From: Symbiodinium natans
Taxonomy: Eukaryota > Sar > Dinophyceae > Suessiales > Symbiodiniaceae
Assembly (NCBI GenBank): GCA_905221605.1
Contig: CAJNDS010000113.1
Coordinates: 408,174 to 465,673, forward strand
Direction of reading: 5' to 3'
DNA: 57,500 nt
Made by a program: the position numbers and the translations under genes. The notes beneath the pieces are model-generated. The model saw nothing but the letters and a program-made list of their open reading frames with translations. It was not told the DNA's origin and searched no databases. Positions 31,047 through 42,025 of the stretch are shown piece after piece. Position 1 is the stretch's first letter. Every line of letters starts with the position of its first letter.

Positions 31047-31375
31047 TTGGGGTTTGGGGTTTGGGGTTTGGGGTTTGGGGTTTGGGGTTTGGGGTTTGGG
31101 GTTTGGGGTTTAGGGTTTAGGGTTTAGGGTTTGGGGTTTAGGGTTTAGGGTTTAGTAAGAGGGTTCAAGGGCCCTCTGCCCTCCTAATAACCCAAGCAAA
31201 CAACCCACCCGGAGCCCTAAACCCTACGAGTACAGTCCTGTGCCCAAACCCGTGGATTGGGGTTTGGGGTTTGGGGTTTGGGGTTTGGGGTTTGGGGTTT
31301 ACGGTTTAGGGTTTAGGGTTTAGGGTTTAGGGATTGGGGTTTGGGGTTTGGGGTTTGAGGTTTACGGTTTAGGGT
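31047..31375 (+). repeat. TTTGGGG-variant arrays
   Basis: 31047-31110 has about nine TTTGGGG units followed by TTTAGGG; 31256-31375 repeats the same order after a 90-bp spacer, with a TTTACGG in each half. Confidence 0.9.
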
Positions 31376-31563
31376 TTTTAGGGCGAAAAGGGCTAAGAGA
31401 GAGTTCAGAGCGGGTGGCGAGCTGCGGGCGAGAGCTTGATTGGACTGGGGCTTTTGGGGGGTTCTCGCGTTTGCGGTTCATGGGTACGTAGCCAGTAGGG
31501 CCAAAAGGACCCAAGTAGGGCTTTTAGCCGAAGGGCTTAATGAACATCAAGGCCCTACAGGCT

Positions 31564-31821
31564 TTAGGGTTTAGGGTGATTTGTGCAAGGACTTAGAACC
31601 CTCAACCAAAAAGTCGAGCCACCCAAACCCGAAAAAAGAGCGCTGCGTTCTTCTTCAAGGGTGCCCGTTCCCGGTAAGGCTCTCGAAGCATTGAGTTGTT
31701 CCTTGATCGCTTGGTGCCGAGCGTTCTCCCACACGGCTCGCTTGGTGGCCTCCGTGCTCTCGGCCTGCAACTGGCGGAGCAGTAGTCGCGGGTCCCTGGG
31801 TCCGCGTGCACGCCCGCATGC
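31564..31821 (-). pseudogene. Possible gene fragment, charged helical peptide
   Basis: The frame is open after TAA 31822-31824 for 85 residues and has no ATG in the coding-like part. The stretch RLLLRQLQAESTEATKRAV... is an Arg/Glu/Ala-rich amphipathic helix, unlike the repeat-derived frames nearby. The last 20 residues run into telomere-like DNA. GC content rises over 31600-32100, and other frames are also open there, so this may be the edge of a degraded exon. No family is recognised. Confidence 0.25.
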
Positions 31822-32458
31822 TTAGAATGTCTTTTGGGCTCCCAAACCAACCCCAATGACGCTCCTGATGCGGGTGCGCGCGCGCGTCACGCAGCGGGAG
31901 GAGGTAGAGCTCTTGGGTGTTGCCAAGATCCAGGCGCTGGGGCATCCGTGCTGGCCCTGGCATTGGCTGGGCCCATGCAGTTCTGAGCACGACGTCGCTG
32001 CCGCTTCTGGTCCAAGTGATTAAGACTAACCTTGGAAACCCTCTACCCAAAAAGGGCTTAGGGTTGTGGGTTTCGAGTTTACCTGCAAACCCCAGCAAGA
32101 GTGTGATGCCATGGAGCAGTATGCTTCGCTACTAACAGCCTCGACCCTCAGCCCTCAACCCTAAACCCTACACCGGCGTAGCAACAACACATGGTTGAGG
32201 GTTTGGGTGTGGGCTTTTCGTAGGGAATGAGGGAACCAAGTACCACACATCCCCGCATATCTACCCATCTCATCGATTTGGGAGCCGATGTGCAGCCCTG
32301 CATGCCCAGAAGAAAGATGAGCCACTAAGTAACAAACCCAAATTGTCGATTTTAGGCGCAAGCTTAGCCTGCGCCTAAGCTGCTAACCGTCAGACCGTTT
32401 GTTGACAGCCCTGGAAAACCCCGGCCCTACACCGCTAATCCAGCTGCAGACAACAAGC

Positions 32459-32580
32459 CCTAGCCCCTAAACCCTAAACCCTAAGCCCTAGACCCCAAAC
32501 CCTAAACCCCAAACCCTAAACCCCAAACCCTAAACCCCAAACCCTAAACCCTAAACCCCAAACCAAACCCCAAACCCTGA
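32459..32580 (-). repeat. CCCCAAACCCTAAA dimer array
   Basis: CCCCAAA and CCCTAAA alternate four to five times in 32495-32560. Confidence 0.85.
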
Positions 32581-32690
32581 AATCCTCTGTAGCCCTAACC
32601 AGGTAGCGGGTGCTGTCGTCAGCTCCATGTTGGCACGCATCATCGAGGGGTGCCTCGACAGGAGTTGCGGCTGAGTGTTTCAAGGCCAAG

Positions 32691-32802
32691 GGGTTTAGGG
32701 TTTAGGGTTTAGGGTTTAGGGTTTAGGGTTTAGGGTTTAGGCTTTAGGGTTTGGGGTTTGGGGTTAGGGGTTTAGGGCTTAGGGTTTAGGGTTTAGGGTC
32801 TA
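32691..32802 (+). repeat. Telomeric array
   Basis: About eight TTTAGGG units, then mixed variants. Confidence 0.87.
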
Positions 32803-32934
32803 CAAGGCAGAGAGTTCAGGAGTTAAAGATGCTTTCAGGAGGTTCGCAGGTAGGGTACATCAAATGACCTACCGAAGTCTATGGCACGACGTCATACACA
32901 TGCTAGGCGCTCGAAGGCTTCCCTATAAGGCGGT

Positions 32935-33001
32935 TTAGGGTTTAGGGTTTAGGGTTTAGGGTTTAGGGTTTAGGGTTTAGGGTTTAGGGTTTAGGGTTTA
33001 G
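32935..33001 (+). repeat. Telomeric array
   Basis: Nine to ten perfect TTTAGGG units. Confidence 0.9.
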
Positions 33002-33624
33002 TACTTTTATGGTTTTAGGCCCAAAAGGCCTTCATGTGCCCGGTTTTTGGGGCTATGTGGAGCCTGAAGGCTTGAGCAGGTGGGGTTTAGGGTTTAGGGT
33101 TCAGGGTTTAGGGTTTAGGGTTTAAGGGTTAGGGTTTAGGGTTAAGGGTTGAGGGTTTCAGTATCTGAGTGCTTGGGTTCGGGTCCGCGAGTTCAGAGTC
33201 AGTTCAAGGTGCACAGTTTGGACTGCCCAAGCACTAAACAATAGACTGGTTACATGCGAGCCTTGTGCCTTGTTCGGGGCCGAATTGTGGACCCCTGGAC
33301 CTCAAACCCGAAACCCTAAACCCAAGCCCTACACCGTACACCCTAAACCCTAAACCCGAAACCCGAAACCCTAAACCCGAAACCCTACACACCATCATGC
33401 ACACCCGGCCAAGGCACACTCTTGCCAGAGTCCACTCCAGTGATGTCATATACTGTGTGCCAGTATCTGTGTTCTGGAGACCTCAACATTGAGGATGAAG
33501 GGTTTAGGGTTTAGGGTTTAGGGTGGTAGGGTTTGAGGTCGAGCGTTTAGTGCTTCTTAGGGGCCCGGTAACCGCATTATTGCAGGGGCACCCGCTTTGG
33601 GGCTGGCTGCTGTATCAGAGAGGG

Positions 33625-33752
33625 CCCTAAAACCCTGAACCCTAAACCCTGAACCCTGAACCCTAAACCCTAAACCCTAAACCCTAAACCCGAAACCCTA
33701 AACCCTAAACCCTACACCAACCCTAAACCCTAAACCCTAAACCCCTTGGAAA
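33625..33752 (-). repeat. Telomeric array
   Basis: CCCTAAA and CCCTGAA mixture with a CACCAACCC interruption. Confidence 0.85.
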
Positions 33753-34184
33753 GCACGGATCACTGCAGGGGTTAGGAAACCCCCTGAACCCTAGACCCCA
33801 AACACGAGAACCGAAAATCCTAAACCCTGAGCCCTTAAACCCCAGAACCTTGAACCCTTATAAAAAGTACAAACCCTGAAACCCTTAACCCTTAGCCCCT
33901 TAAACCTCTGAACCCTACACCCTGCACACCCTCAAGGCCAGTTCCCTTAGCTCTCAGTCGCCCAGCTCTGTCAGCAACCCTAAGTCCTGTGCGCTAAACC
34001 CCAAACCCTAAGCCCCACAAGGCCCGTGGGAAGCTCCCCCCTTAGATTCTCGTCTTGGCTTGGGGTTTAGGGCTTACAGGGCTTGGGGTTGTTCGTTTCC
34101 GTCCTTTCTTTCTTCCGTGCGAAAGGCCCTTGGCGCTTCCAAACGAAGGAGTAACCGGAGAGATTCCGCTGCGCAAGGCTCTCT

Positions 34185-34246
34185 CTCTCTATATATATAT
34201 ATATGTATATCTATATATAGATATTTATGTCTATATATGGATATAT
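34185..34246. repeat. (CT)n/(TA)n microsatellite
   Basis: CTCTCTCTCTATATATATATA followed by TATG/TATC units. Confidence 0.8.
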
Positions 34247-34502
34247 GTCTTTATATGGCTCATAGGGTTATTCCTGGATTGGGGTTCCGGGTTCAGGACT
34301 TGTCGGGTGTAAGGAAAGGGCTTGGAGCTTGATGCTGAAACCAGATGACTTTGAACCCTCTACCATGTTAAACGGGATAAGCTTAGGTGAGATTTCCCGA
34401 TACCATTCTTGAACGACTCACCCCCCCCCCCCCCCCCACGTTTGTTTGACGGCATTGACCACACAAACCAGGAGGGCCACCGCCGGGCCAAACACGAGTT
34501 GA

Positions 34503-34835
34503 TCAGTTGATCCACAGCCGAGGTAGTCCGGGTGGATTGCGCATGCCGATAAACACCAAAGGGTTCTGGGACCGACCTGGCCACATGAACCATCTTTGGC
34601 TGGTCCCGTTGTTCCTCCAGATCGCTGTTGGGGAAAAGTCGCTCCATGTGCTGCTGCCGCTTAGGGTGCAGCGGCAGAACCAGCAAGGCATCGTGCCGCT
34701 GCCGAAGTTCGGTAGACCCGGCATAGCCACAAAATAGTCCAGGTCCCCAATGATGCTCCACAAGCAGCCATGCCAGCCTCCGGCCAGCCATTTACCAGCT
34801 TTTGCCCTTGGGGCGACTATGCTGGGTACCTGGGG
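34503..34835 (-). pseudogene. Fragment of an unidentified protein with a C-x2-C-x-C motif
   Basis: The frame is open from just after TAG (34836-34838) to TGA (34503-34505), 110 residues, without an ATG at its start. It looks coding: K-W-L-A-G-G-W-H-G then WSIIGDLDYF, GLPNF, PCWFCRCTL and TWSDFSPTAIWR are non-repetitive and rich in Trp, Cys and Asp. I infer an internal piece of a larger protein, possibly an old mobile-element protein, left behind between repeats. Frame-shifted continuations, a poly(C) run and a microsatellite surround it. There is no promoter or second exon I can support. Confidence 0.45.
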
Positions 34836-34930
34836 CTAATAAGGGTTTTGTATTATTAGGGTAGGGTTACGGGCTTATGAAGGTTGTTTAGGGTTTGTTC
34901 GGGTTGATTAGGGCCCCTACTAAACCCTAA

Positions 34931-35065
34931 GGGTCCATGTACTTCATCAATACATACTTGGGCCTCATATACGAGCTACGATAAGGCCCAAGTATACCCC
35001 ATTTCGGCACATGGGCCCTAAACCCTAAACCCGAAACCCCAAACCCCTTTTAGGTACATAGACCC
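34931..35065. mobile_element. MITE family 5 copy with right end duplicated around a telomeric tract
   Basis: The element runs from GGGTCCATGTACTTC to ATTTCGGCACATGGGCCC (ends 35018). A telomeric tract follows (35019-35046), and then a second right end, TTTTAGGTACATAGACCC (35048-35065). The two right ends are about 70% identical. Confidence 0.7.
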
Positions 35066-35485
35066 TTATAGGGAAACGGGGCCTAGGAAAAGTGGGGTTT
35101 AGCGGCTTTCAGGTTTGGCGTGCTGCGGAGGCTGTCCGCCCCAGGCAGGGAGGAGGTTGAGGCGAATGAGCTGGGATTTGAGGGTTTAGGGTTTAGGGTT
35201 TGGGGTTTGGGGTTTAGAGTTTAGGGTGTAGTGAAGACGATGCCCGATCACTACTCATCAGGGTTAGTTTTGTGTTTTTGTCTTTTTGGCAGGGGCGGGG
35301 GGGGGGGGGGGGGGATGCCCCTACGTTTAGGGTTTTGTGTTAAGCTGTGAATTTTGCAGAGTGTTGGGCTTAAAACCCTAAACCCTGAACCCTGAAGTGT
35401 GAAAATCGTTTTGCAAGCAAGGGTCCTGCCAAGTCTGCCCACGCCCCATCTTCGGTACCGAAATAGAACCACCTCGGGCGGGTAA

Positions 35486-35596
35486 AGGCTTGCTTCTCCA
35501 ATAACCCAGGTATGAAAAGATCAAACTTCAATATCCCTACTAAATACGGAAACCCAGCAAGCTTGAAGTTCAAACATTGGCTAAGTAAGAAGGAGT
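35486..35596. mobile_element. Dispersed repeat family 9 copy
   Basis: It aligns over about 110 bp with 4889-5005 (TGCTTCTCCAATAACCCAGG ... GCAAGCTTGAAGTTCAAAC ... TTGGCTAAGTAAG), roughly 75-80% identical by eye. Confidence 0.7.
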
Positions 35597-35851
35597 GGTA
35601 AGGCACTTTTGGGCTCAAAACAAGCTGCGTGCTGGGCTTTTCTCTCTAGAAATATGATACTGATTTGGGTTTTTTCTTTGTTGGGTTCAGGGTTTAGGGT
35701 GTAGGGTTTAGGGATTAATTTGCCTGTGATTTCTGTTGTGGGGGGGGGGGGGGGGGGGGGGGGGTAAATACAAGGCTCCGTAGTCTATCCCTAAGCTCAG
35801 GGATTAAGGAAAGCCACCAGCTGGCACGTTCCAAGAGCGACCCAAAAACCC

Positions 35852-35990
35852 CAAAACACTAAACCCTAAACCCCCTAAACCGTAAACCCTAAACCCTAAA
35901 CCCTAAGCCCTAAACCCTAAGCTCTAAACCCTAAACCCTAAACCCTAAACCCTAAAGCCTAACCCTAAACCCTAAACCCCTAGCCTAGTT
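35852..35990 (-). repeat. Telomeric array
   Basis: CCCTAAA with CCCTAAG, CTCTAAA and CCGTAAA variants. Confidence 0.85.
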
Positions 35991-36087
35991 TGGGAAACTG
36001 CCCCTAATGCTTTCGAAGCACAGGCAGGCCAGCATATGCAGGAGGTACAACAAGATGAATCCAAACTTCCTGGGCTCGAAGAGGGAG

Positions 36088-36362
36088 ATAGGGTTTAGGG
36101 TTTAGGGTTTAGGGTTTAGGGTTTAGGGTTTAGGGTTTAGGGTTTAGGGTTCGGGTTTAGGGTTTGAGGCTAGGCTTTTGTAGGCTTACGGGCTCAGGAC
36201 TTCAGGGGATGAGGTGGGTTGAAGGTCTGGCTACAGGCTTGCCGACCGAAGGCATAGTAACCACATCTACTTGCGCAATAGGGTTTAGGGTTTAGGGTTT
36301 AGGGTTTAGGGTTTAGGGTTTAGGGCTTAGGGCTTAGGGCTTAGGGGTTAGGGGTTAGGGGC
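36088..36362 (+). repeat. Two same-facing telomeric arrays
   Basis: 36088-36170 is nine TTTAGGG units; 36278-36362 is six TTTAGGG, three CTTAGGG, then three GTTAGGG, with sharp block boundaries. Confidence 0.87.
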
Positions 36363-36771
36363 TGGCACAAGGGGGGTTCTAAAGATCCGCTTCTTGCTGG
36401 TTCTTAGCAGAGAGGTAGGGGTACCCCACGTGAACCCCTCCTAAATTCTTAGATAGGGGGCATTCCCTGCTTCGCCATGTAGCTACATGTAACCACAAGC
36501 CCCAAACCCTTAAGTATCCCTAAACTTTAAACCCGAAGCCCGAAACCCTAAACCCTAAGCCCTCTAGCCATAAACCCTACAGCCTCTCCTAAACCCTAAA
36601 CAGGAAAGCATAAACCCTAAGCCCAAAACCCTAATCCGGCACCCCACTTACCTCTTCAGGCAGGTGCCTGGGAGGGCTCCCTCAAAACAAGCGGAGGTCA
36701 AGTCAGCAACAGCACCGTATGGTATAGGGTATAGGGTTTGGGGTTCAGGCTGTGACGCTGTGAGGTTTTGG

Positions 36772-36919
36772 CCCTAAACCCTAAACCCTCAACCCTAAAC
36801 CCTAAACCCTAAACCCTAAGCCCTAAGCCCTAAGCCCTAAGCCCTAAGCCCTAAGCCCTAAGCCCTAAGCCCTAAGCCCTAAGCCCTAAGCCCTAAGCCC
36901 TAAGCCTAAGCCCTAAACT
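36772..36919 (-). repeat. CCCTAAG-homogenised array
   Basis: Four CCCTAAA units switch to about 15 consecutive perfect CCCTAAG units (36812-36912), the cleanest variant array in the window. Confidence 0.93.
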
Positions 36920-37226
36920 ATACATGTGAGGCCATGTGGACCTGTGGCTCAGGAGGGCTCTTTTGCTTGTGTCACAGCGTGGCGATGAGTTCTGGGTGAC
37001 CTACTGTGCCTTGCTTGACAGAACTGGGACAGACTGTGTCATCCCTGGTACAGATGACAGTGCCATGTGCACGCTCGGGAATTCATGGGTTTGGGGTTTA
37101 GGGTTAGGGATTCATGGGTTATGAATGTCGCATGTCTCTGAAAACGATTTCCTGTTTCGCCCCCCCCCCCCCCCCTTGCTGTCTCCATTGGGCGTTCTGG
37201 GTGGTGGTGCGGTGGTGCTTGGAGCG

Positions 37227-37340
37227 TTTTAGGGTTTAGGGTTTAGGGTTTAGGGTTTAGGGTTTAGGGTTTAGGGTTTAGGGTTTAGGGTTTAGGGTTT
37301 AGGGTTTAGGGTTTAGGGTTTAGGGTTTAGGGTTTAGGGC
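37227..37340 (+). repeat. Long telomeric array
   Basis: Sixteen perfect TTTAGGG units. Confidence 0.92.
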
Positions 37341-37445
37341 TGTGACTTCAGGGTGTAGCGTTCAGGGATGAGAGCTTTGCAGCGGAAGAGGGCTCAGGGT
37401 TTTACTGTTGTTCGGGAAGTGGGTTCTTGGGCTCAGGATGAGGCA

Positions 37446-37505
37446 CCCTAAACCCTAAACCCTAAACCCTAAACCCTAAACCCTGAACCCTGAACCCTAA
37501 ACCTT
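37446..37505 (-). repeat. Telomeric array
   Basis: Eight CCCTAAA or CCCTGAA units between two opposite-facing arrays. Confidence 0.88.
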
Positions 37506-37612
37506 ACAAACCCTATCTCAAAGGGCCAGGCGACGTGATGCTGATCGCCAGAATTACGTATGTGTTGGTGACGCGAGCTTTCAGGTTCTCCGTCACCTGC
37601 AGTCGAAGAACG

Positions 37613-37850
37613 GGTTTAGGGTTGGGGTTTAGGGTTTAGGGTTTAGGGTTTAGGGTTTAGGGTTTAGGGTTTAGGGTTTAGGGTTTAGGGTTTAGGGTTT
37701 AGGGTTTAGGGGTTTTTAGGGTTTAGGGTTTTGGGTTTAGGGTTTAGGGTTTAGGGTTTAGGGTTTAGGGTTTAGGGTTTAGGGTTTAGGGTTTAGGGTT
37801 TAGGGTTTAGGGTTGGGGTTTAGGGTCTAGGGTTTTGGGTTGAGGGTTTC
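37613..37850 (+). repeat. Longest telomeric block in the window
   Basis: About 30 TTTAGGG units in two runs joined at GGGGTTTTTAGGG (about 37710). Confidence 0.92.
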
Positions 37851-38082
37851 GGGTGAGGGGGGTTCAGATCAAGGGCTGATCTAGGGCATCTACACACCCC
37901 CAATTTGGCTTTCTTTCTGGTGAGAATGTGGATAACGAAGCATATACACAGGGATCCAAAACTAACACCCCCACTCGAACCCCACGCGTTAACGACTAAG
38001 ACTGCCTTTTGACCCTATACCCTAAACCCCAAACCCTGTAACCTCAGACCTTGCTCTAGCCCTGGGGACGAATTAACCCTTA

Positions 38083-38128
38083 GATTGGGGTCATATACCC
38101 CAGTCTGCTACATTTCCTATGAAGGTAG
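38083..38128. mobile_element. Dispersed repeat family 10 fragment
   Basis: GATTGGGGTCATATACCCC and CTACATTTCCTATGAAGGTA match the first 46 bp of the copy at 26683. The rest is replaced by CTAAACCC repeats. Confidence 0.5.
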
Positions 38129-38754
38129 ACGCTAAACCCTAAACCCTAAACCCTTGTAGGTTTCTTGTCGTCCCCAAGGGAGGTTGACCTCTTTTTGGAA
38201 CCCTGAGGGTTCAGGGCTTAGGGCCTAAGGCTTAGGGTTTAGGGTTTGGGGTTTAGGGCGTAGGGCCTAGGGTTTATGGCTTAGGGTTTTGGTTTTTGAG
38301 GGGGGTTTAGGGCTTAGGGTTTAAGGTTTAGGGCTTAGGGTTTATTAGTTCAAGCTCTGACCCTGCTCCCCACCTGAAAAAGCTTCAGTAAGCGTATCAG
38401 ACGCAAGAAGCGAAGTAGCCGGAGGACCCGACCACCACCTTGGCCGCAAGGGTTTAGGGTTTAGGGTTTAGGGTTTAGGGCTTAGGGCTTAGGGCTTAGG
38501 GCTTAGGGTGTGTTGAGGGGTTTAGGGGTTTGGGGCTTGGAGTGTCTTTAGGCGTTTTGGGTTTAGGGTGTCTTTGGGGGTTTTAGGTGTCTTTAGGGTT
38601 TTAGGGGTCTTCGGGTTCACAGTTTACAGGGTTTGGGGATTCAGGGTTCATGGTTTTAGGGTTTACAGGAGGCCGGCGACTATCTTTTGCGGACCGCAAG
38701 CAGTGATTGTTCTTCTGCGAACGGGACTATCTGTCTTCGCCTCTTTCGGCATTT

Positions 38755-38870
38755 CCCAGATCTTCCAAAACCCTCATGCGGAATATACCCTAAATTCCCT
38801 AAATTATACTAGGAATCCTACTCATGAATTAAGGTATATTCCTTAATTCAGGGGTTTTGGAAGATCTGGG
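38755..38870. mobile_element. MITE family 1 copy, best preserved
   Basis: The 19 bases starting CCCAGATCTTCC are perfectly inverted at the right end, and the match continues imperfectly as GGAATATACC. The whole 116-bp element folds into one long hairpin. No coding capacity. A clear target duplication is not visible. Confidence 0.85.
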
Positions 38871-38942
38871 TTCTCTCTGCGCGAACTGGACTTCTTTTCC
38901 TTGGCGCTCCTGGCTTTGGGAGAGAGCTCCCGTTTTGACATT

Positions 38943-39050
38943 GTAACCCTAAACCCTAAACCCTAAACCCTAAACCCTAAACCCTAAACCCTAAACCCTA
39001 AACCCTAAATCCTAATCCCTAAATCCTCAACCTAAACCCTAAACCTTAAA
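38943..39050 (-). repeat. Telomeric array
   Basis: Nine perfect CCCTAAA units, then decayed TCCTAAT-type units. Confidence 0.88.
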
Positions 39051-39186
39051 CCTCAGCAGTACATGGTTCATCAGACATCGCGTCGCTCTCCTTCCTAGGG
39101 GACCAAATGAACCCCAAAAGGGTTTCTGATTCACATGAACAGTAAGGTCCTTTTATATCCCTTAAACTGTGCGGGGGGGGGGGGGG

Positions 39187-39305
39187 TTAGGGTTTAGGGT
39201 TTAGGGTTTAGGGCTTAGGGCTTAGGGCTTAGGGTTTAGGGTTTAGGGTTTAGGGTTTAGGGTTTAGGGTTTAGGGTTTAGGGTTTAGGGGTTAGGGTTT
39301 AGGGG
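39187..39305 (+). repeat. Telomeric array after a G run
   Basis: A 16-bp G run leads directly into TTTAGGG units with three CTTAGGG units in the middle, and ends in another G-rich stretch. Confidence 0.88.
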
Positions 39306-39711
39306 GGGGAGGGGGGGAGGCCGGTACTGAGTCAGTGTCGGCTTTTTTTAGGGCAGCTGAGAGCCATCGACCAAGCCAAGCCATCTGCTTTGGGGCCTAA
39401 ACCCGAAACCGAAACCCTAAACCCTAAACCTGAAACCCGAAAATCCTGAACCCCGCAAGGGTCAGCCCTCACGAAAGTCTGAACCTTAGACCTGAAGGCT
39501 TAGACCCGAAGCTCCTAAAACACTAAAGCCGAGAAACCATCAACCCTTAAAACCCTAAAACCCCTCAAGCAAACCATCCAAACACTCAACCCTAAAAACC
39601 CTAAAGCCCCTGAACTAAGCCCTCGAACCCTCAAACCTTCAAACCCTAGACCCTAAACCCCAGACCTGACCTCCCCCAAAGCGCATAAACCCCAAACCCG
39701 AAGCCCAGATT

Positions 39712-39821
39712 CCCAGATCTTCCAAAACCCCTTGATGCCGGAATATACCCCAATTCCTACTAAGGATCCTTATTATGAATTAAGGCATAGTCCTTAATGC
39801 TAGGGGATTGGGAAGGTCTGG
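39712..39821. mobile_element. MITE family 1 copy
   Basis: It starts CCCAGATCTTCCAAAACC and ends GGGAAGGTCTGG, with the same interior as the copy 0.9 kb upstream (GAATATACCCCAATTC...AAGGATCCTTAT). Two copies this close may reflect local transposition or segmental duplication. Confidence 0.8.
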
Positions 39822-40676
39822 CCTGAGAATATGTTGGTACTCTGAACATGTTCGACATGTGAATGTTGGAGGGCTGGCGCGGTTGAGGGTTAAGGGTTTA
39901 GGGTCTAGGGTTCAGGGTTCAGGGTTTAGGGTTTAGGGTTAGGGATTTAGGGTTTAGGGTTTAGGGCTCCGGTTTGGTGTCGCTGTGAGTTGTGACTGGG
40001 TGGCCTTAAAGTGGGCATGTCTTCACAACACTGGGTCCAGCTGGCCCAGGCTAAACCCCAAATTCCAAAACCCTAAACCCAAAAACCCTAAACCCCCAAA
40101 AACCCTAAGACCCTTTACCCTAAGCCCTAAATCTTAAACCCTCAACCCTAAACCCTAAACCCTAAACCCTACACCCTGAACCTAAATCGCGCGCCGGGGG
40201 GCGCATGGCCCGTGCCATCCCCAGGCTGTTCCTTAAGGGCACTTAGGGCTTCAGGGCTTTGAGGGGTTTAGGGTTTAGGGTTTGGGGTTTAGGGTTCAGG
40301 GTTCAGGGTTTAGGGCTCAAGGTTTAAGGGCTTAAGGTTGAGGGCTTAAGGGTTTTGGGGTTTAAGGGTCTAAGGGCCTAAGGGTGTTAGGGGTTAAGGG
40401 TTTAGGGCTTTAGGGAGTTTACGGTTTGAGGTCTCGAGGGATTAGAGTCAGGGCTTCAGGTTTGGTGTCTTGAACTTTTCGGGTAAACCCTAGACCCTAA
40501 ACCCGACTTAAACCCTAAACCCTAAACTCTAAACCCTAAACCCTAAAACCTGCATAACATTAGGGCAGACCGTTTTGAGGGTTTAGGGTTGAGGGGTCTG
40601 TCCCACAGTTGGAGTCGGGGACCTGCCGGGATGCTTTTAGGCTGCGGGGGCAGACAAATTCTCCCCTCCCCTGCCG

Positions 40677-40752
40677 TTTAGGGTTTAGGGTTTAGGGTTT
40701 AGGGTTTAGGGTTTAGGGTTTAGGGTTTAGGGTTTAGGGTTTAGGGTTTAAG
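40677..40752 (+). repeat. Telomeric array
   Basis: Ten perfect TTTAGGG units ending in TTTAAGG. Confidence 0.9.
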
Positions 40753-40988
40753 GTTTTCCGGGTTTGGGGGGGCCGGGGGGGGGTGGGTTCGGGGCCGCTC
40801 TGAGAGTCTTCAGGATCCTAAGGTAAGGTCAACCGTACGTAAAATCTCTGGACCCTGAAGCCCTCTATGCCCTAGAACCCCAAGCTCTGAAATCATAAGC
40901 CCAAAACTGCGAAACGCCAGCGCCCTACGCCCTAAACCCTAAACCCTAACCCCTACAACCGCCTTACAGCCACACCACAGCGTGCCAA

Positions 40989-41015
40989 GGGGGGGGGGGG
41001 GGGGGGGGGGGGGGG
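40989..41015. repeat. 27-bp poly(G) run
   Basis: It is the longest of many G or C runs. Others lie at 5544-5560, 6598-6619, 14411-14430, 35297-35314 and 35740-35764. Confidence 0.9.
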
Positions 41016-41755
41016 AGTACCTAGATCATGACCCTACCCTAAGGCCAAACACCCTAAAGCCTAAACCCTAAAGCCCTAAGCCCAACAAAGCTAAGCGTCT
41101 AAATCTCGAAGACCCTAAACTCCATGCCCTAAAACCAACCCACAGGGAAGCCCACACCTCAAAACCCTAAACCCAAAACCCCCAACCTCAAACCTTAAAC
41201 CCTAATGGCAGTCAAAGATCATCGGAGACCCGTCTGAACTGATCGCGGTAAGGAGGACAGCAATGTCCTCATCCAGGGTTTAGGGTTTAGGGTTTAGGTT
41301 TTAGGGTTTAGGGTTTAGGGTTTCGGATGTAGGGTTTAGGGATATGACAAGTGACAAGGTACTTACAACCCGAAACACGCAACCCTAGACCCCAAACCAC
41401 TTCCCCTTGTGCATTTCCTGCCAGGGTTCTAGGCTTAAGTCTCTTCGGACCTACAGAGCCCACTATTCAGGGTGTTTAGGGTTTAGGATTTAGGGTTTAG
41501 GGTTTAGGGCTTAGGGTTTTCCAGTGCCACAAAAAGGACCATGACCTAGCGAACTGGCCACAGATAACATGGGTCCGTGAGGTTCTCCAGCCCCAACCCC
41601 AACTTTGATCTACTAAAGTCCTCGTCTCCTCAGCATCTCCAAGTCCTAAACCCAAAAAACCCTAAACCCTAAACCCTAAACCCTAAAACCTAAACCCTGG
41701 GGATGAGCCAGGTGACCCTATGCACTGGGCCTTGGGCAGAGACTCAGGACGCCCA

Positions 41756-41872
41756 ACCCTAGACCCTGAGCCCTGAGCCCCAAACCCTAAACACTAAACC
41801 CTAGCCCTAAACCCTAGCCCTAAACCCTAGCCCTAAACCCTAGCCCTAAACCCTAAACCCCAACCCCTAAAC
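41756..41872 (-). repeat. CCCTAAACCCTAG dimer array
   Basis: The 13-bp unit CCCTAGCCCTAAA repeats four to five times in 41800-41855. Confidence 0.9.
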
Positions 41873-41954
41873 AACCCTCTGAGGCCGAGCTGCAGGGCTA
41901 AGAATCAAGAGGTCGATAAGGCACCAGGAGCTCAGGTACCTGAAGCTCATCTGA

Positions 41955-42025
41955 GAGGGTTTAGGGTTTAGGGTTTAGGGTTTAGGGTTTAGGGTTTAGG
42001 GTTTAGGGTTTAGGGTTTAGGGTTC
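41955..42025 (+). repeat. Telomeric array
   Basis: Ten perfect TTTAGGG units. Confidence 0.9.

Larger units (their letters stand above)
26230..34360. other. Region: telomeric mosaic
   Basis: Unlisted tracts include 26350-26395, 26460-26530, 26640-26672, 26832-26865, 27075-27125, 27330-27400, 28110-28195, 28632-28660, 28998-29022, 29430-29455, 29518-29570, 30545-30610, 30748-30782, 33085-33155, 33310-33390 and 33498-33525. A (GA)n run is at 26984-27008. 31830-32150 is GC-rich, with frames open on both strands and no recognised protein. Confidence 0.6.

Noticed and set aside
32608-32640. GGTGCTGTCGTCAGCTC, like a conserved bacterial or organellar 16S rRNA segment
   Set aside because: Only about 17 bases plus TGTTGG match, and the flanks do not continue as rRNA.
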